Positions 17,761-26,212 of a DNA stretch of 64,000 bases are shown one piece after another. The stretch's first letter is position 1. Each line of letters begins with the position of its first letter. The DNA comes from Sphingomonas sp. OK281 (GTDB lineage Bacteria > Pseudomonadota > Alphaproteobacteria > Sphingomonadales > Sphingomonadaceae): the NCBI RefSeq assembly GCF_900115295.1, contig NZ_FOVZ01000001.1, positions 992,001-1,056,000 on the forward strand, written 5' to 3'. The notes under the pieces are model-generated. The model did no database searches and was not told where the DNA came from. It saw nothing but the letters and a program-made list of their open reading frames with translations. Made by a program: the position numbers and the translations under genes.

Positions 17761-19047
17761 TCAAGCCGGCACCATGACCGACAGCACGTCGTCGACCGTC
17801 CCCACGGCGAAAGCGGAGAATTCGTCTCCGATCGCGTACGGCAGCAATATCCTTCGTCCGTTGACTAGAGCCCCGCAGCTGTAGGTGACATTGGGGACGT
17901 ATCCACCACGCTGCTCGGCGCTGGGGAACAGCAAGGGGGACGGCGTCCGCGCGATCACCTTCGACGGGTCGTCCTTGTCGAGCAGGCACGCACCGATGCA
18001 ATAGCCGCGTACCATCCCGACGCCGTGCGTAAACACCAGCCAGCCCTCGTCGATCTCGGTCGGCGATCCGCAATTTCCAAGCTGGACGAACTCCCACGGA
18101 TATTTGGGTGCCATGATGGGCTCGCCGGTCTCCCATATGTTCATGTCGTCGGACCGCAGCAGCCAGATATTCTCGCTGTCTTGTCGGCCGAGCATCACGA
18201 ACTGTCCATCGATCCGCCGCGGGAAAAGCGCCATTCCCTTGTACCCGGTCATCGCGCCGACCAGCGGTCGCATCTCGACCGTGCGCAGGTCGACGCCGCG
18301 CAGCATTTCCTGACGCGCATCTTTGCCGTCGAAGGCCGTGTACGTGCCGATGACGCTGCGGACCCCGTCGTGATCCGTAAAGTTGACGAGGCGCAGATCC
18401 TCTATGCCCTGGCGCTGGCTGGGCAACACCGGAAAGATCACGGTCTCCGATGCTTCCTGGCTGTCCTCGCATACCAGGCGAACCCACCCATCGTCCTGCC
18501 GCTCGATCTGCGGCGGCACCCCATGTTCGCTCGGCGGATCGATCACCAGCCGATCGCCGGGTCCCCACTCCCCGGTACGGAACGTGATCGAGGAAATATG
18601 CCCTTCCCCGATCCCGCGCAGCGACATGATGAACCGCAGTCCGCCCGGCATCGACGGGGGCGCGTCGGGAACACACACGATGCTCGGGTTGAACAGCGCC
18701 GCGGATTCGAACGCATATTCCTGGCTGAAATAGGCGCCGATCAACAGCCGCTCGTCTTCGTCGAACTCGCCTTCGCCGATATCGCCGCGAACCTCGTCGA
18801 AACGCCGGAGAAGGACTTGCTCGACGTTGCGATGCCGTTCGCGCATCGGCGTCAGCAACAGATCGCGCATGCGGGCCCGCATCGTGTCGTCCAACGCCTC
18901 GATGCGGTCGACGACGACCTGGGCACGGGGCAGCCGATCCCGTGCGAACGCCGCCGGGTAGCCAAAGCTGAACGGCCGTACCACGGTGCGCGATGGGTCC
19001 GGCTTCAGTTCGATATCGAGCGTCGTGAAGACTTCGGCAGCGTTCAT
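17761..19047 (-). CDS. GH130 glycoside hydrolase/phosphorylase
   Basis: This 428-residue protein belongs to GH130, a family of beta-mannoside phosphorylases and hydrolases. GNCGSPTEIDEGWLVFTHGVG followed by IGACLLDKDDPSKVI is the typical core, and GYVPNVTYSCGALVNGR and DEFSAFAVGTVDDVL close the propeller. There is no signal peptide, so it is cytoplasmic. The start at 19047 is preceded by AAGG; an in-frame ATG at 19098 is also available. No transporter or mannanase is adjacent. A second, shorter GH130 lies 5 kb away (24368), in a different operon. Confidence 0.85.
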   Translation of the reverse strand: MNAAEVFTTLDIELKPDPSRTVVRPFSFGYPAAFARDRLPRAQVVVDRIEALDDTMRARMRDLLLTPMRERHRNVEQVLLRRFDEVRGDIGEGEFDEDERLLIGAYFSQEYAFESAALFNPSIVCVPDAPPSMPGGLRFIMSLRGIGEGHISSITFRTGEWGPGDRLVIDPPSEHGVPPQIERQDDGWVRLVCEDSQEASETVIFPVLPSQRQGIEDLRLVNFTDHDGVRSVIGTYTAFDGKDARQEMLRGVDLRTVEMRPLVGAMTGYKGMALFPRRIDGQFVMLGRQDSENIWLLRSDDMNIWETGEPIMAPKYPWEFVQLGNCGSPTEIDEGWLVFTHGVGMVRGYCIGACLLDKDDPSKVIARTPSPLLFPSAEQRGGYVPNVTYSCGALVNGRRILLPYAIGDEFSAFAVGTVDDVLSVMVPA

Positions 19048-19283
19048 CGGCAAGGACCTTCCAGGTACATTCGAACGTGGGTGTTCGTTATAGAGCACCT
19101 AACGATGCGTAGCTGTGCATGATCCCCACAGCCTAGTGTTTGTTGTCCAGATCGCACCCCAGAGGAACCGGACATCGTCGCACGATAGGCGGCGTGCGAC
19201 GCGTGACTGGCATCGCAGGGACAAGCGCCTCGCGCCCTGACGCTCGAGTCGTAAGAACCCGATCATCGTCAGGCCCGAACGAT

Positions 19284-19312
19284 AAAAAAAGGCCCGCCGT
19301 TTTCGACGGGCC
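19284..19312 (-). terminator. Strong intrinsic terminator on the minus strand
   Basis: The hairpin GGCCCG-C-CG/CG-A-CGGGCC with a TTTT loop (19291-19312) is followed on the minus strand by seven consecutive T (19284-19290). No convincing protein gene ends here. The nearest upstream minus-strand gene (19561-19779) already has its own terminator at 19474-19515. Confidence 0.8.
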
Positions 19313-19473
19313 TCCAAGTTACGTCCAGGGAGCTTCACTTCGCCTCGACGTACCTCAAGCTTAATACACACCATTCGAATAGGAATAGAAATATCGCGCT
19401 GTGCGCCGAAATGCCTCGCAAACAAGACCAAATGATCGACCGATTTAATGGCGCTTTCTGATAACGAACAACG
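19284..19473 (-). ncRNA. Candidate small RNA between two terminators
   Basis: The 513-base stretch 19048-19560 has no convincing protein gene. Its middle (about 19350-19473) is clearly AT-richer than the surroundings and is bounded by two minus-strand intrinsic terminators. That leaves room for an independent transcript of up to about 190 bases ending at 19284. I see no clear promoter, and an open frame crossing this area runs through both hairpins and is unlikely to be coding. The alternative is a second, back-up terminator for the lipoprotein gene. Confidence 0.27.
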
Positions 19474-19515
19474 AAAAAACGCAGCGCTCGCCGTTATGGG
19501 CAAACGCTGCGTTTT
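19474..19515. terminator. Terminator after the small lipoprotein gene
   Basis: A 7-bp stem CGCAGCG (19480-19486) pairs with CGCTGCG (19505-19511) and is flanked by six A on the left and TTTT on the right, extending the pairing. It works in either direction and lies 46 bases past the stop of the gene at 19561-19779. Confidence 0.75.
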
Positions 19516-19560
19516 CGAAGATACTAGGTATCCGGGCCTCAACGGCCCAGATGCCTGCTA

Positions 19561-19779
19561 TTAGAGCGCGTTGCCAGTCGCGCCATTGTCCAGCTCATTG
19601 CCTAGATCAGCGGAGTTGTCCGTTGCGACACCGTCGACGGCGGAAAGGTTGGTATCGGTTTCCTCGATCACGGTATTCGAGTCGGCTGCCGAAACGTTTC
19701 CGGTATCCGCCGTCTTGGAGCATGCACTCATGCCGACGACCAACATTGCCAACGCTGGGCCGATCAAGATTTTCTTCAT
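19561..19779 (-). CDS. Small lipoprotein-like protein, 72 aa
   Basis: MKKILIG starts a hydrophobic leader that ends in a lipobox-like VGMSAC, so cysteine 20 would be lipidated and the remaining ~52 residues anchored in the envelope. The mature part is acidic and rich in D, N, T, A and G, with no recognisable fold. The GGAG ribosome-binding site is 8 bases before the ATG. The gene is flanked by its own terminator. The function is unknown; similar tiny acidic lipoproteins are common in sphingomonads. Confidence 0.75.
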   Translation of the reverse strand: MKKILIGPALAMLVVGMSACSKTADTGNVSAADSNTVIEETDTNLSAVDGVATDNSADLGNELDNGATGNAL

Positions 19780-19950
19780 GAAAACATCTCCGAGTTAGTC
19801 AGGTCACAATTAAGATCGCAAAGTTGGAATCCGATCCTGGAACCAAAAGCTACAACCGATACTGCCTTGGCGCAATACCCTATCTAAATGATGGATATAC
19901 CCGGCGGCGAGGCGATAGGAGAGCTTCCTCTGCCATAGGGTGATCAGACC

Positions 19951-20709
19951 CTAGTCGCCCTTGAGCGATCGTCCGATGAGCGAAAAGAACGCCTGGCTCG
20001 GTTCGCTTTCCGCGACGTCCCATTCAGGGTGCCACTGAACCGCCAACACGTCCCCGCCACAGGGTCGGGCCGAGAAGGCTTCGACCAATCCATCCGATCT
20101 CGCCCGACCCTCGACGCGAAGCCCCTCCCCCAGCCGATCGATGCCTTGCCGGTGCACCGAGGTCACGGAAATGCTCGGTTGCCCAATCACTGCGGACAGC
20201 AGACCGCCCGATTGCAACGTCACGTCATGGACGTGATCGAACAAAGTCTCATACGCCGTCGCATCATCGGTTTGGCGGTGATGGCCGTCATCGAGCGTAT
20301 CGGTCAGCGTACCCCCGAACAGCACGTTCAATTCCTGCAAACCGCGACAGATGCCGAAGACCGGTCGGCCGGCCTCGATCATTCGCCCGGCGAGCTCCAG
20401 CGCAACGGCGTCGCGGTCGAGATCGAGCGCATTGTCGGTGTCATCGGTCTTGCCATAGCGAGCTCCAGCGACATTCGATCGCGATCCGGTGAGCAGCAAG
20501 CCGTCAAGCCGACCTGCAAGCGCGCGCGTATCCATCGCGTCCGCCACCGCCGGAACCAGAAGAACCGTCGCGCCCGCGTAACGGACCAGTGGCTGAACGA
20601 ACCGCGTGGCGACGGCCTGGATCGGCCGGTCGACGATCTCGTTGCAGCACAGCACGCCGATGACCGGCTTCAGCGGTCCGTCTTCGCGACGGCAGCATGC
20701 AAAGCGCAT
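19951..20709 (-). CDS. Peptidase C26 (PuuD-like) glutamine amidotransferase
   Basis: This 252-residue class I glutamine amidotransferase-like hydrolase has nucleophile C121 in GICRGLQELN and the partner H227/E229 in WHPEWD. Family members hydrolyse gamma-glutamyl amides, such as gamma-glutamyl-GABA in putrescine breakdown. No other putrescine genes are present, so another gamma-glutamyl conjugate is likely. The ATG overlaps the acetyltransferase stop (TGATG), and the gene ends the four-gene operon. Loss of a gamma-glutamyl protecting group would fit a small-metabolite pathway; that is inference. Confidence 0.87.
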   Translation of the reverse strand: MRFACCRREDGPLKPVIGVLCCNEIVDRPIQAVATRFVQPLVRYAGATVLLVPAVADAMDTRALAGRLDGLLLTGSRSNVAGARYGKTDDTDNALDLDRDAVALELAGRMIEAGRPVFGICRGLQELNVLFGGTLTDTLDDGHHRQTDDATAYETLFDHVHDVTLQSGGLLSAVIGQPSISVTSVHRQGIDRLGEGLRVEGRARSDGLVEAFSARPCGGDVLAVQWHPEWDVAESEPSQAFFSLIGRSLKGD

Positions 20710-21674
20710 CACGTCGAACGCCCCCGCAACGCCTCATGCAGTTGATCGGCGGTGGCCCCCTTCAGGATGACGGCGGTCGGCTGTGCGACGACACTTCCGG
20801 CCGGCACATCCTCGAGCAGCCAGACATTGCCGCCGATCGTCGCGCCCCGGCCGATCGTCACCCGGCCGAGAATGGTCGCCCCGGCGTAGATCACCACATC
20901 GTCCTCGACGATGGGGTGTCGTGCCAGACGCTCTCGCGCCGACAGATCGACGACGCCAAGCGGACTCCGCGCACCCAGCGTAACGTGCTGGTAGATCTGG
21001 ACGCGGTCGCCGATGATCGCGGTCTCGCCGATGACGACGCCGGTGCCGTGATCGATGAAGAAGCTCCGACCGATCGTCGCGCCCGGATGAATGTCGATGC
21101 CCGTATGATTGTTGGCGAGTTCCGAGATGATCCGCGCCACGATCGGCGCCCCCAGGCCATAGAGCGCATGGGCGATCCGGTGGTACAGGATCGCAACGAT
21201 TCCCGGATAGCAGACCAGTATCTCGTCCGCGCTGCGGGCTGCGGGATCGCCGAGAAAAGCGGCGCGAACATCGTCGTCTACCAGTTCGCGGACAGGCCCC
21301 AGTTCCGCCGCGAACAGCCCGACGATCATTTTCGCCTGGCTGACGTCGAACGATAGCAATGCCTCGCCTTGCCAGTAATCGAACTCGCTTTCGATCTGCC
21401 GTTGCAGCACGGCCAGCGCCCGCCGCAAGTGCGCCTCGACGAACGCGTCCTCGGCGTCCGCCGGCCCTGCGAACCCGCCCAGCCGACCGGGAAACAGCGC
21501 CGCGACGAGATCGTCGATCGCTCGGCCAATCTCGGTTCGAGACGGAAACCGCGCGACGTTATGCCGGCCGTCGCTGTCGTATCGCCACGCAGTACGCGCC
21601 GCCCGCAGTTCGTCGATGGTCGATGCGAGTTCGATAGGGGCATCGGTCTGCGGCATCGTCGGATCCTTCGACAT
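20709..21674 (-). CDS. Serine O-acetyltransferase, EpsC/CysE type
   Basis: This 321-residue acetyltransferase transfers acetyl from acetyl-CoA to serine (or a related hydroxy-amino acid). The N-terminal helical domain is followed from about residue 200 by the left-handed hexapeptide helix. IDIHPGATIGRSFFIDHGTGVVIGETA contains the two catalytic histidines, and GGNVWLLEDVPAGS closes the helix. Length fits the EpsC group rather than the 270-residue housekeeping CysE. It begins 2 bases after the PhnD-like gene stop. No cysteine synthase is nearby, so the acetylated product may feed the operon's own pathway. Confidence 0.88.
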   Translation of the reverse strand: MSKDPTMPQTDAPIELASTIDELRAARTAWRYDSDGRHNVARFPSRTEIGRAIDDLVAALFPGRLGGFAGPADAEDAFVEAHLRRALAVLQRQIESEFDYWQGEALLSFDVSQAKMIVGLFAAELGPVRELVDDDVRAAFLGDPAARSADEILVCYPGIVAILYHRIAHALYGLGAPIVARIISELANNHTGIDIHPGATIGRSFFIDHGTGVVIGETAIIGDRVQIYQHVTLGARSPLGVVDLSARERLARHPIVEDDVVIYAGATILGRVTIGRGATIGGNVWLLEDVPAGSVVAQPTAVILKGATADQLHEALRGRST

Positions 21675-21676
21675 GG

Positions 21677-22519
21677 TCAGCAAAGCTCCGGATAGCCGGC
21701 ATGAATGGCGTCGGCTTGCAAGGCTGCGATCGGCGCCAGCGACGATCGTTCGGCAGGTGCGACGCCGACGAGGAACAGCGCATCGCGGACGTCCCCCAAG
21801 TCCGGGTCGGCGATCGCATGATCGAGCGCAAGCCGAAGAGCCGCTACGGTGGCGCCATCTGTCGCACGCGACGTGACGAACGGCAGCGACGGCGATACCG
21901 GACTGTGCGCGACGATCGCGAGGCGCGACGTCAACGCCGGCTCGAACCGGTCGATCGCGGCGTACGTCACGCAGTCTATCGCGGCGAGATCGGCCTCGCC
22001 CGTACCGACCGCGAGGATGCTGGCACGGTGCGATCCCGTCTCGACGACGCTGCGGAAAAACGGGCCAGCGCGTCCTTGTCCCCCAACCCGTCCTTGTGCC
22101 GCTACCGGTGCCAAAGCGGCGCGAAAGAGGTTCATGCCGGTGTTCGAGCGTGGATCGTTGATCGCCGCACGGCAACCGCGAAACGCCTCGAGCGGCTGGT
22201 GACCGCTTTCCGCGCGGGCGATCAATACGCTACCCTGCGCTGCGGCGTTGCCGTAACCGGGGATCGCGTAGATCGGCAGCGCCAACATTCGCAGGTTCAA
22301 GGTCGGGTCGGCCAGCATCGGGTAGCCACAGGCCTGTCCGAACAACAGTCCCGGATCGCGCCAGATCGCCTCGACGTTGCGGCTACGGTCCAGTTCGTCG
22401 GGGACGTTTGGCACGTTTGCTCGGCGAAGCGCGCGCGCGATCGCGGTCCACAAGCGATCGTTGGCAACGTGCTGCGCGGGATGATCGTACATCCCCAACG
22501 AGGCGGTGCCGCGCGTCAC
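21677..22519 (-). CDS. PhnD-like substrate-binding-fold protein without signal peptide
   Basis: This 280-residue protein matches the phosphate/phosphonate ABC-transporter binding-protein fold (PhnD-like). MYDHPAQHVANDRLW and FRGCRAAINDPRSNTGMN are the typical hinge and ligand-loop regions. It lacks an N-terminal signal peptide and no permease or ATPase lies nearby, which is unusual for the family and suggests a cytoplasmic ligand-binding or enzymatic role. The GTG start overlaps the desaturase stop (GTGA). Translation is coupled on both sides. Confidence 0.78.
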   Translation of the reverse strand: MTRGTASLGMYDHPAQHVANDRLWTAIARALRRANVPNVPDELDRSRNVEAIWRDPGLLFGQACGYPMLADPTLNLRMLALPIYAIPGYGNAAAQGSVLIARAESGHQPLEAFRGCRAAINDPRSNTGMNLFRAALAPVAAQGRVGGQGRAGPFFRSVVETGSHRASILAVGTGEADLAAIDCVTYAAIDRFEPALTSRLAIVAHSPVSPSLPFVTSRATDGATVAALRLALDHAIADPDLGDVRDALFLVGVAPAERSSLAPIAALQADAIHAGYPELC

Positions 22520-23409
22520 GACGGTATGCCGCGGTGGCGGGGATGCACCATGTCGTCATGTGCGAAGATCGCGAACCGTCGAACGATTTCGCCGTAGCCC
22601 CGGTAGATCGGCGCCCCCTGTTCGATGAGCCGTGCCCGGTTGCGGTCGTGATAGCCCGGTAGTTCGTACCAGTTCAGCAACGGCCGTTCGTGATGTGCGG
22701 CATGCAGGTTGTTGTTCAGGAACAGCAGCGCGAACACGCCCGCGCGCTCGACGCTGGCGGCGCGGCCGAATGTCGTCAGGTCCGCACGATGCTCGGCGTA
22801 GGATCGCAGCATCGTCAGCGCCATGCCCGGGTACACGAACACCATGACATAGCGTACGACGCCGAGACCAACGTGATCCAGCCACCAGACGACGAGCGCT
22901 ACGGCGATCAGATGCGGGAGCCAGTCGCGAACGACGCGTTTCGGTTCGCGGACCAGGCGGCGAGCCTCCACGATCAAAAACCGGCAAATCGTGATGGGCG
23001 GCCCGAAAACCATCTGTCCCAAAAGCGTCGCCTGAAGAAACCCCGCTGCCATCGAAAGGGCGTCCGTTCGGGTGCGGTACCGCGATTCCGGATCATGGTG
23101 CGGATCGGTGATGATGGCCGCACCGTGATGCGCCAGATGGCTACGCCGATACAGCCGATAGGGCAGCCACAGCGACAGCGGCGCGAACCCGACGGCCGTA
23201 TTGATCCACCGCGAGCGTGTCGGATGACCATGGATGGTCTCGTGCTGCAGCGAGCCCTGCCACGCGAGCAGCCATCCGCCTGCCAGCATCAGCACGGGGG
23301 TCGCGATCGCGCTATGGTAGAGCGTGACGACGAACCATCCGCCGTAGATTGCGAGCGCGACGACCATTGTCGGCCAGCTAACCGATCTGCCCTGTGCTGA
23401 CTGCCGCAT
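22516..23409 (-). CDS. Membrane fatty-acid-desaturase-superfamily enzyme
   Basis: This 297-residue di-iron membrane enzyme has the three histidine boxes: H56ETIHGH62, H91LAHH95 and H236AAHH240. Four hydrophobic segments (about 13-30, 33-50, 160-180, 185-205) fit the fold. The superfamily includes acyl desaturases and hydroxylases; rhizobitoxine RtxC shows that members can act on amino-acid-derived substrates. The start at 23409 has GAGG 5 bases upstream; an in-frame ATG at 23448 is less likely. It is the first gene of the coupled operon, with the stop overlapping the next start. Confidence 0.87.
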   Translation of the reverse strand: MRQSAQGRSVSWPTMVVALAIYGGWFVVTLYHSAIATPVLMLAGGWLLAWQGSLQHETIHGHPTRSRWINTAVGFAPLSLWLPYRLYRRSHLAHHGAAIITDPHHDPESRYRTRTDALSMAAGFLQATLLGQMVFGPPITICRFLIVEARRLVREPKRVVRDWLPHLIAVALVVWWLDHVGLGVVRYVMVFVYPGMALTMLRSYAEHRADLTTFGRAASVERAGVFALLFLNNNLHAAHHERPLLNWYELPGYHDRNRARLIEQGAPIYRGYGEIVRRFAIFAHDDMVHPRHRGIPS

Positions 23410-23594
23410 CCTCACCTCGCTTCGTTCGACGCCTGTAACATCCCCCAAATTGCTGGGATATTGCGAGTCGATTGAGCTATGGTGTCGACAAAATTTGGTT
23501 GCCCGTTACCGAACGACGACAGGCTGTCTCCGTGACATCGCGCGCATGTCGGCGAATTCATGAAACTTGGCACCGGCTGGCCGGTTCATCGGTC

Positions 23595-24368
23595 ATGACC
23601 ATGTTCGAAAATCAAGTCGCGATCGTCACCGGTGGCGAATCCGGTATCGGTGCTGCGTGCGCAAAGGCGTTGGGCAACGGCGGTGCGCGCGTCGTGATCA
23701 CCTATTTCAAGGACGAGGCGGCGGCGCACGCGGTGTGCTCCTCGATCGGCGGTGCCGACCGGGCGATCGCCGTGCAAGCGGACGTCGGTGACGAAGGGGC
23801 GGTCGAAAGACTGTTTGCCGAGGCCGAACGGACGTTCGGTACGGTCGGGCTGCTCGTCAATTCGGCAGGGCTCAACATGAGCGGCGTCATGCTCGTCGAC
23901 ATGGCGTTGACGCAGTTCGACCGGGTTATCCGGTCCGATCTGTACGGCCCGTTCCTGACCTGCCGCCGGATGGTACGGGCACTCGAAGCGCACGCTGCGA
24001 AAGGCCGGATCGTCAATATATCGTCGATCCACGAACGCGCGCCTCGCCCAGGCGGGGTCGATTACGATTCCGCCAAGGGCGGCCTGTCGCAATTGACGGC
24101 GACACTGGCTCTCGAACTCGCGCCCAAGGGCATCGCGGTCAACGGCGTTGCGCCCGGCATGATCCTTACGCCGATGAACCAGTCCGCCCTCGACCATCCG
24201 GAGGAGCTGGCCGCCAAGGAAGCGGCGATACCGTGGAAGCGCGCGGGGCGACCGGACGAGGTCGCGGCGCTTGTCGCGTTCCTGCTGTCGCCTGCAGCCG
24301 ACTATATCACCGGCACGACCGTGACGATCGACGGTGCGTTGTCGCTGACCGTCGCGCAGGGCGCGTGA
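23595..24368 (+). CDS. SDR oxidoreductase, glucose 1-dehydrogenase-like
   Basis: This 257-residue classical SDR has TGGESGIG at 12-19, NSAG in place of NNAG near residue 89, S143/S144 and the catalytic Y157-x3-K161 (DYDSAKGG). ISSIHE and the C-terminal YITGTTVTIDGALSLT match glucose 1-dehydrogenases, which oxidise glucose to gluconolactone. The start at 23595 has no good ribosome-binding site; an ATG at 23601 is an alternative. The stop overlaps the ATG of a GH130 enzyme (TGATG), so the two probably act on the same oligosaccharide. Confidence 0.85.
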   Translation: MTMFENQVAIVTGGESGIGAACAKALGNGGARVVITYFKDEAAAHAVCSSIGGADRAIAVQADVGDEGAVERLFAEAERTFGTVGLLVNSAGLNMSGVMLVDMALTQFDRVIRSDLYGPFLTCRRMVRALEAHAAKGRIVNISSIHERAPRPGGVDYDSAKGGLSQLTATLALELAPKGIAVNGVAPGMILTPMNQSALDHPEELAAKEAAIPWKRAGRPDEVAALVAFLLSPAADYITGTTVTIDGALSLTVAQGA

Positions 24369-25261
24369 TGCTGACCTATTCGGTCGAACACCTCGACACG
24401 GTGACACTTTCGGCTGCCTCGGTGGTCGACGGCATGGACCTGATGAGTCCGTTCGTATGGCGGGAAGGCGATCTCTACCGGATCATGGTCCGCGGGGTAC
24501 CGCATCCGCTCGGGCCGCACGATCCGACCGGTATCATCGCGCGCGGAGAAAGCCGCGACGGCCTTGCCTTCACGATGGACGCAGGGCTGGCGATCGTGCC
24601 CGGCCCCGGGGCGGAAGACCTTGGCGGGTGCGAGGATCCTACCGTGCTGACGAACGGCCATGAGTATCTGGTCTACTATACGGGTGTCGACGCGGCCCGA
24701 ACGCAGGGATGCATGATCCTGGCAGCCGGTCGCGACCTGACGGCGCTGGTCAAGGAAGACCTGGTGCTGAAGGCGCCGCCTGGCGAAGGCAACATCAAGG
24801 AAGCGACGCTGGCGCAAACGTCGAACGGCGATTGGCGACTATTCTACGAATATGCCGCGGAGGGGGCCTCGAGGATCGGCATGGCTGGCGGCCCGACGCC
24901 CAAGGGCCCGTGGACGGTGTTGCCGGATCCGTTCGGTATCCGTGACGACAGCTGGGACAATTGGCATTTGTCGACCGGACCTATATGGCAGGCCGCCGAC
25001 GAAGATCCGGTGATGTTCTACAATGGCGCGACGCACGACGCGCGCTGGCGGATTGGTTGGGCCAGTTTCAGCCGCGATTTCTCGCGCGTGACCGGTCGCG
25101 GGCTGGAACCACTTTTGCTGCCGCCGCCCGCAGTCGACCGCGAGGCCACCGACATCGCGTTTGCCGCTTCGACCGTCGCCGCCGGCGATCGGATCGCGCT
25201 TTATTATTCGCTCGAAGACCGGATGCTCCGGCGTGCGCTGATCGGTCGATACCGGCGCTGA
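24368..25261 (+). CDS. GH130-like glycosidase/phosphorylase, short form
   Basis: This 297-residue cytoplasmic five-bladed propeller has GH130 features: GGCEDPTVLTNGHEYLVYYTGVD, KEATLA, WHLSTGPIW, VMFYNGATHD and TDIAFAAS. It is much shorter than the 428-residue GH130 at 17761 and belongs to a different subgroup. Phosphorolysis or hydrolysis of a beta-mannoside is the family activity. It is translationally coupled to the preceding dehydrogenase, which suggests that the released hexose is oxidised. No transporter is adjacent. Confidence 0.78.
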   Translation: MLTYSVEHLDTVTLSAASVVDGMDLMSPFVWREGDLYRIMVRGVPHPLGPHDPTGIIARGESRDGLAFTMDAGLAIVPGPGAEDLGGCEDPTVLTNGHEYLVYYTGVDAARTQGCMILAAGRDLTALVKEDLVLKAPPGEGNIKEATLAQTSNGDWRLFYEYAAEGASRIGMAGGPTPKGPWTVLPDPFGIRDDSWDNWHLSTGPIWQAADEDPVMFYNGATHDARWRIGWASFSRDFSRVTGRGLEPLLLPPPAVDREATDIAFAASTVAAGDRIALYYSLEDRMLRRALIGRYRR

Positions 25262-25430
25262 CGATCCGACGTTGATCGCGCCCGCACCGCTAGAGACGGA
25301 CATCACGATCGCGGACGTGTACGCGCTTGGCTAGTGAAATTTCTACCACGTCCAGCAACTCAGGTGGACCAGTCAAAGAGCGTGTGTCCAATTCCGATCT
25401 AAAAGACCTTGTCGTTTATCGATAGGCTGG

Positions 25431-25447
25431 ATATCGTTTTGCGATAT
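25431..25447. promoter_or_regulatory. Inverted repeat overlapping the DUF2975 start codon
   Basis: ATATCG and CGATAT are separated by five bases (TTTTG), and the right arm includes the first two bases of the ATG. A further TATCGATA palindrome lies at 25417-25424. The arrangement suits an operator for the small XRE regulator encoded in the same operon. If transcription starts nearby, the mRNA would have almost no leader. Confidence 0.5.
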
Positions 25448-25985
25448 GGATAGGCCATCGAGTATCCCGAAAGATCGAGTGTTGCGAGGCGCGGCGATGC
25501 TGCTTCGCGTGATGCTCGTCCTCAATATCATCCTGCTCGCCGTCTTCGCGGTCGCGTTGGTCATGTCCTGGCCGTTCGGGGACCTCCTCTCGCACCGTCT
25601 GGCGGTCAAATACGGGCCTTCGCTCGACGTGGCGCAGGCCGTAACGGCGATGCGACTTCTCGCGGCCCTCGGCGTTGCATCGGCGTTCGCGATCCATCCG
25701 ATCTTCGACAGCCTGTTGCGGATCGTCGCGACCGTGCAGGCGGGCGATCCGTTCGTCGATGCGAACGCGACGCTACTGTCGCGGATCGGTTGGGCGATGC
25801 TGGTCCTGCAATGCCTCGACCTCGTGCTGGGCGGGCTACAGCGCTGGATCGCGGTCCTGAAGCTCGACTCGACCAGTTGGAGTCCGTCGCTTGGCGGATG
25901 GATCGCGGTCGTCATGATCTTCGTGCTGGCCCGGGTGTTCCGGATCGGCGCGCGGATGCGTGACGATCTGGCAACGACGGTCTGA
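25446..25985 (+). CDS. DUF2975 membrane protein
   Basis: This 179-residue protein with four hydrophobic segments (about 18-40, 63-85, 112-130, 147-165) matches DUF2975, a family nearly always paired with a small XRE regulator. The central LLRIVATVQAGDPFVDANATLL segment is the family hallmark. The stop overlaps the regulator's ATG (TGATG). The role is unknown; the pair may sense an envelope condition or ligand that controls the ABC exporter that follows. Confidence 0.83.
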   Translation: MDRPSSIPKDRVLRGAAMLLRVMLVLNIILLAVFAVALVMSWPFGDLLSHRLAVKYGPSLDVAQAVTAMRLLAALGVASAFAIHPIFDSLLRIVATVQAGDPFVDANATLLSRIGWAMLVLQCLDLVLGGLQRWIAVLKLDSTSWSPSLGGWIAVVMIFVLARVFRIGARMRDDLATTV

Positions 25986-26209
25986 TGGGGATTGCGGTCA
26001 GCCTCGACGACATGCTGCACAAGCGTCGCATGACGCTGACCGAGCTGTCCGAGGCGGTCGATATCACGCTTGCGAACCTCTCGATCCTCAAGACCGGCAA
26101 GGCGAAGGCGATCCGCTTCACGACGCTGGAGGCGATCTGCCGTGTGCTCGACTGCCAGCCGGGAGATCTGCTGCGCGTTGCCGACGATGTTCTGGAAACG
26201 GGGGAATAG
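25985..26209 (+). CDS. XRE-family small regulator (YozG-like)
   Basis: This 74-residue single-domain helix-turn-helix protein has the form MGIAVSLDDMLHKRRMTLTELSEAVDI..., with the recognition region LANLSILKTGKAKAIR and the closing FTTLEAICRVLDCQPGDLL. This is the HTH_26 pattern. It probably binds the inverted repeats at the head of the operon and regulates it. It is coupled to the DUF2975 gene and followed after 3 bases by the ABC ATPase. Confidence 0.9.
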   Translation: MGIAVSLDDMLHKRRMTLTELSEAVDITLANLSILKTGKAKAIRFTTLEAICRVLDCQPGDLLRVADDVLETGE

Positions 26210-26212
26210 CCG

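Noticed and set aside
19099..19542. A 147-residue minus-strand frame in the AT-rich gap
   Set aside because: It runs through two intrinsic terminators and has no ribosome-binding site or homologous features. A non-coding transcript or terminators explain the region better.
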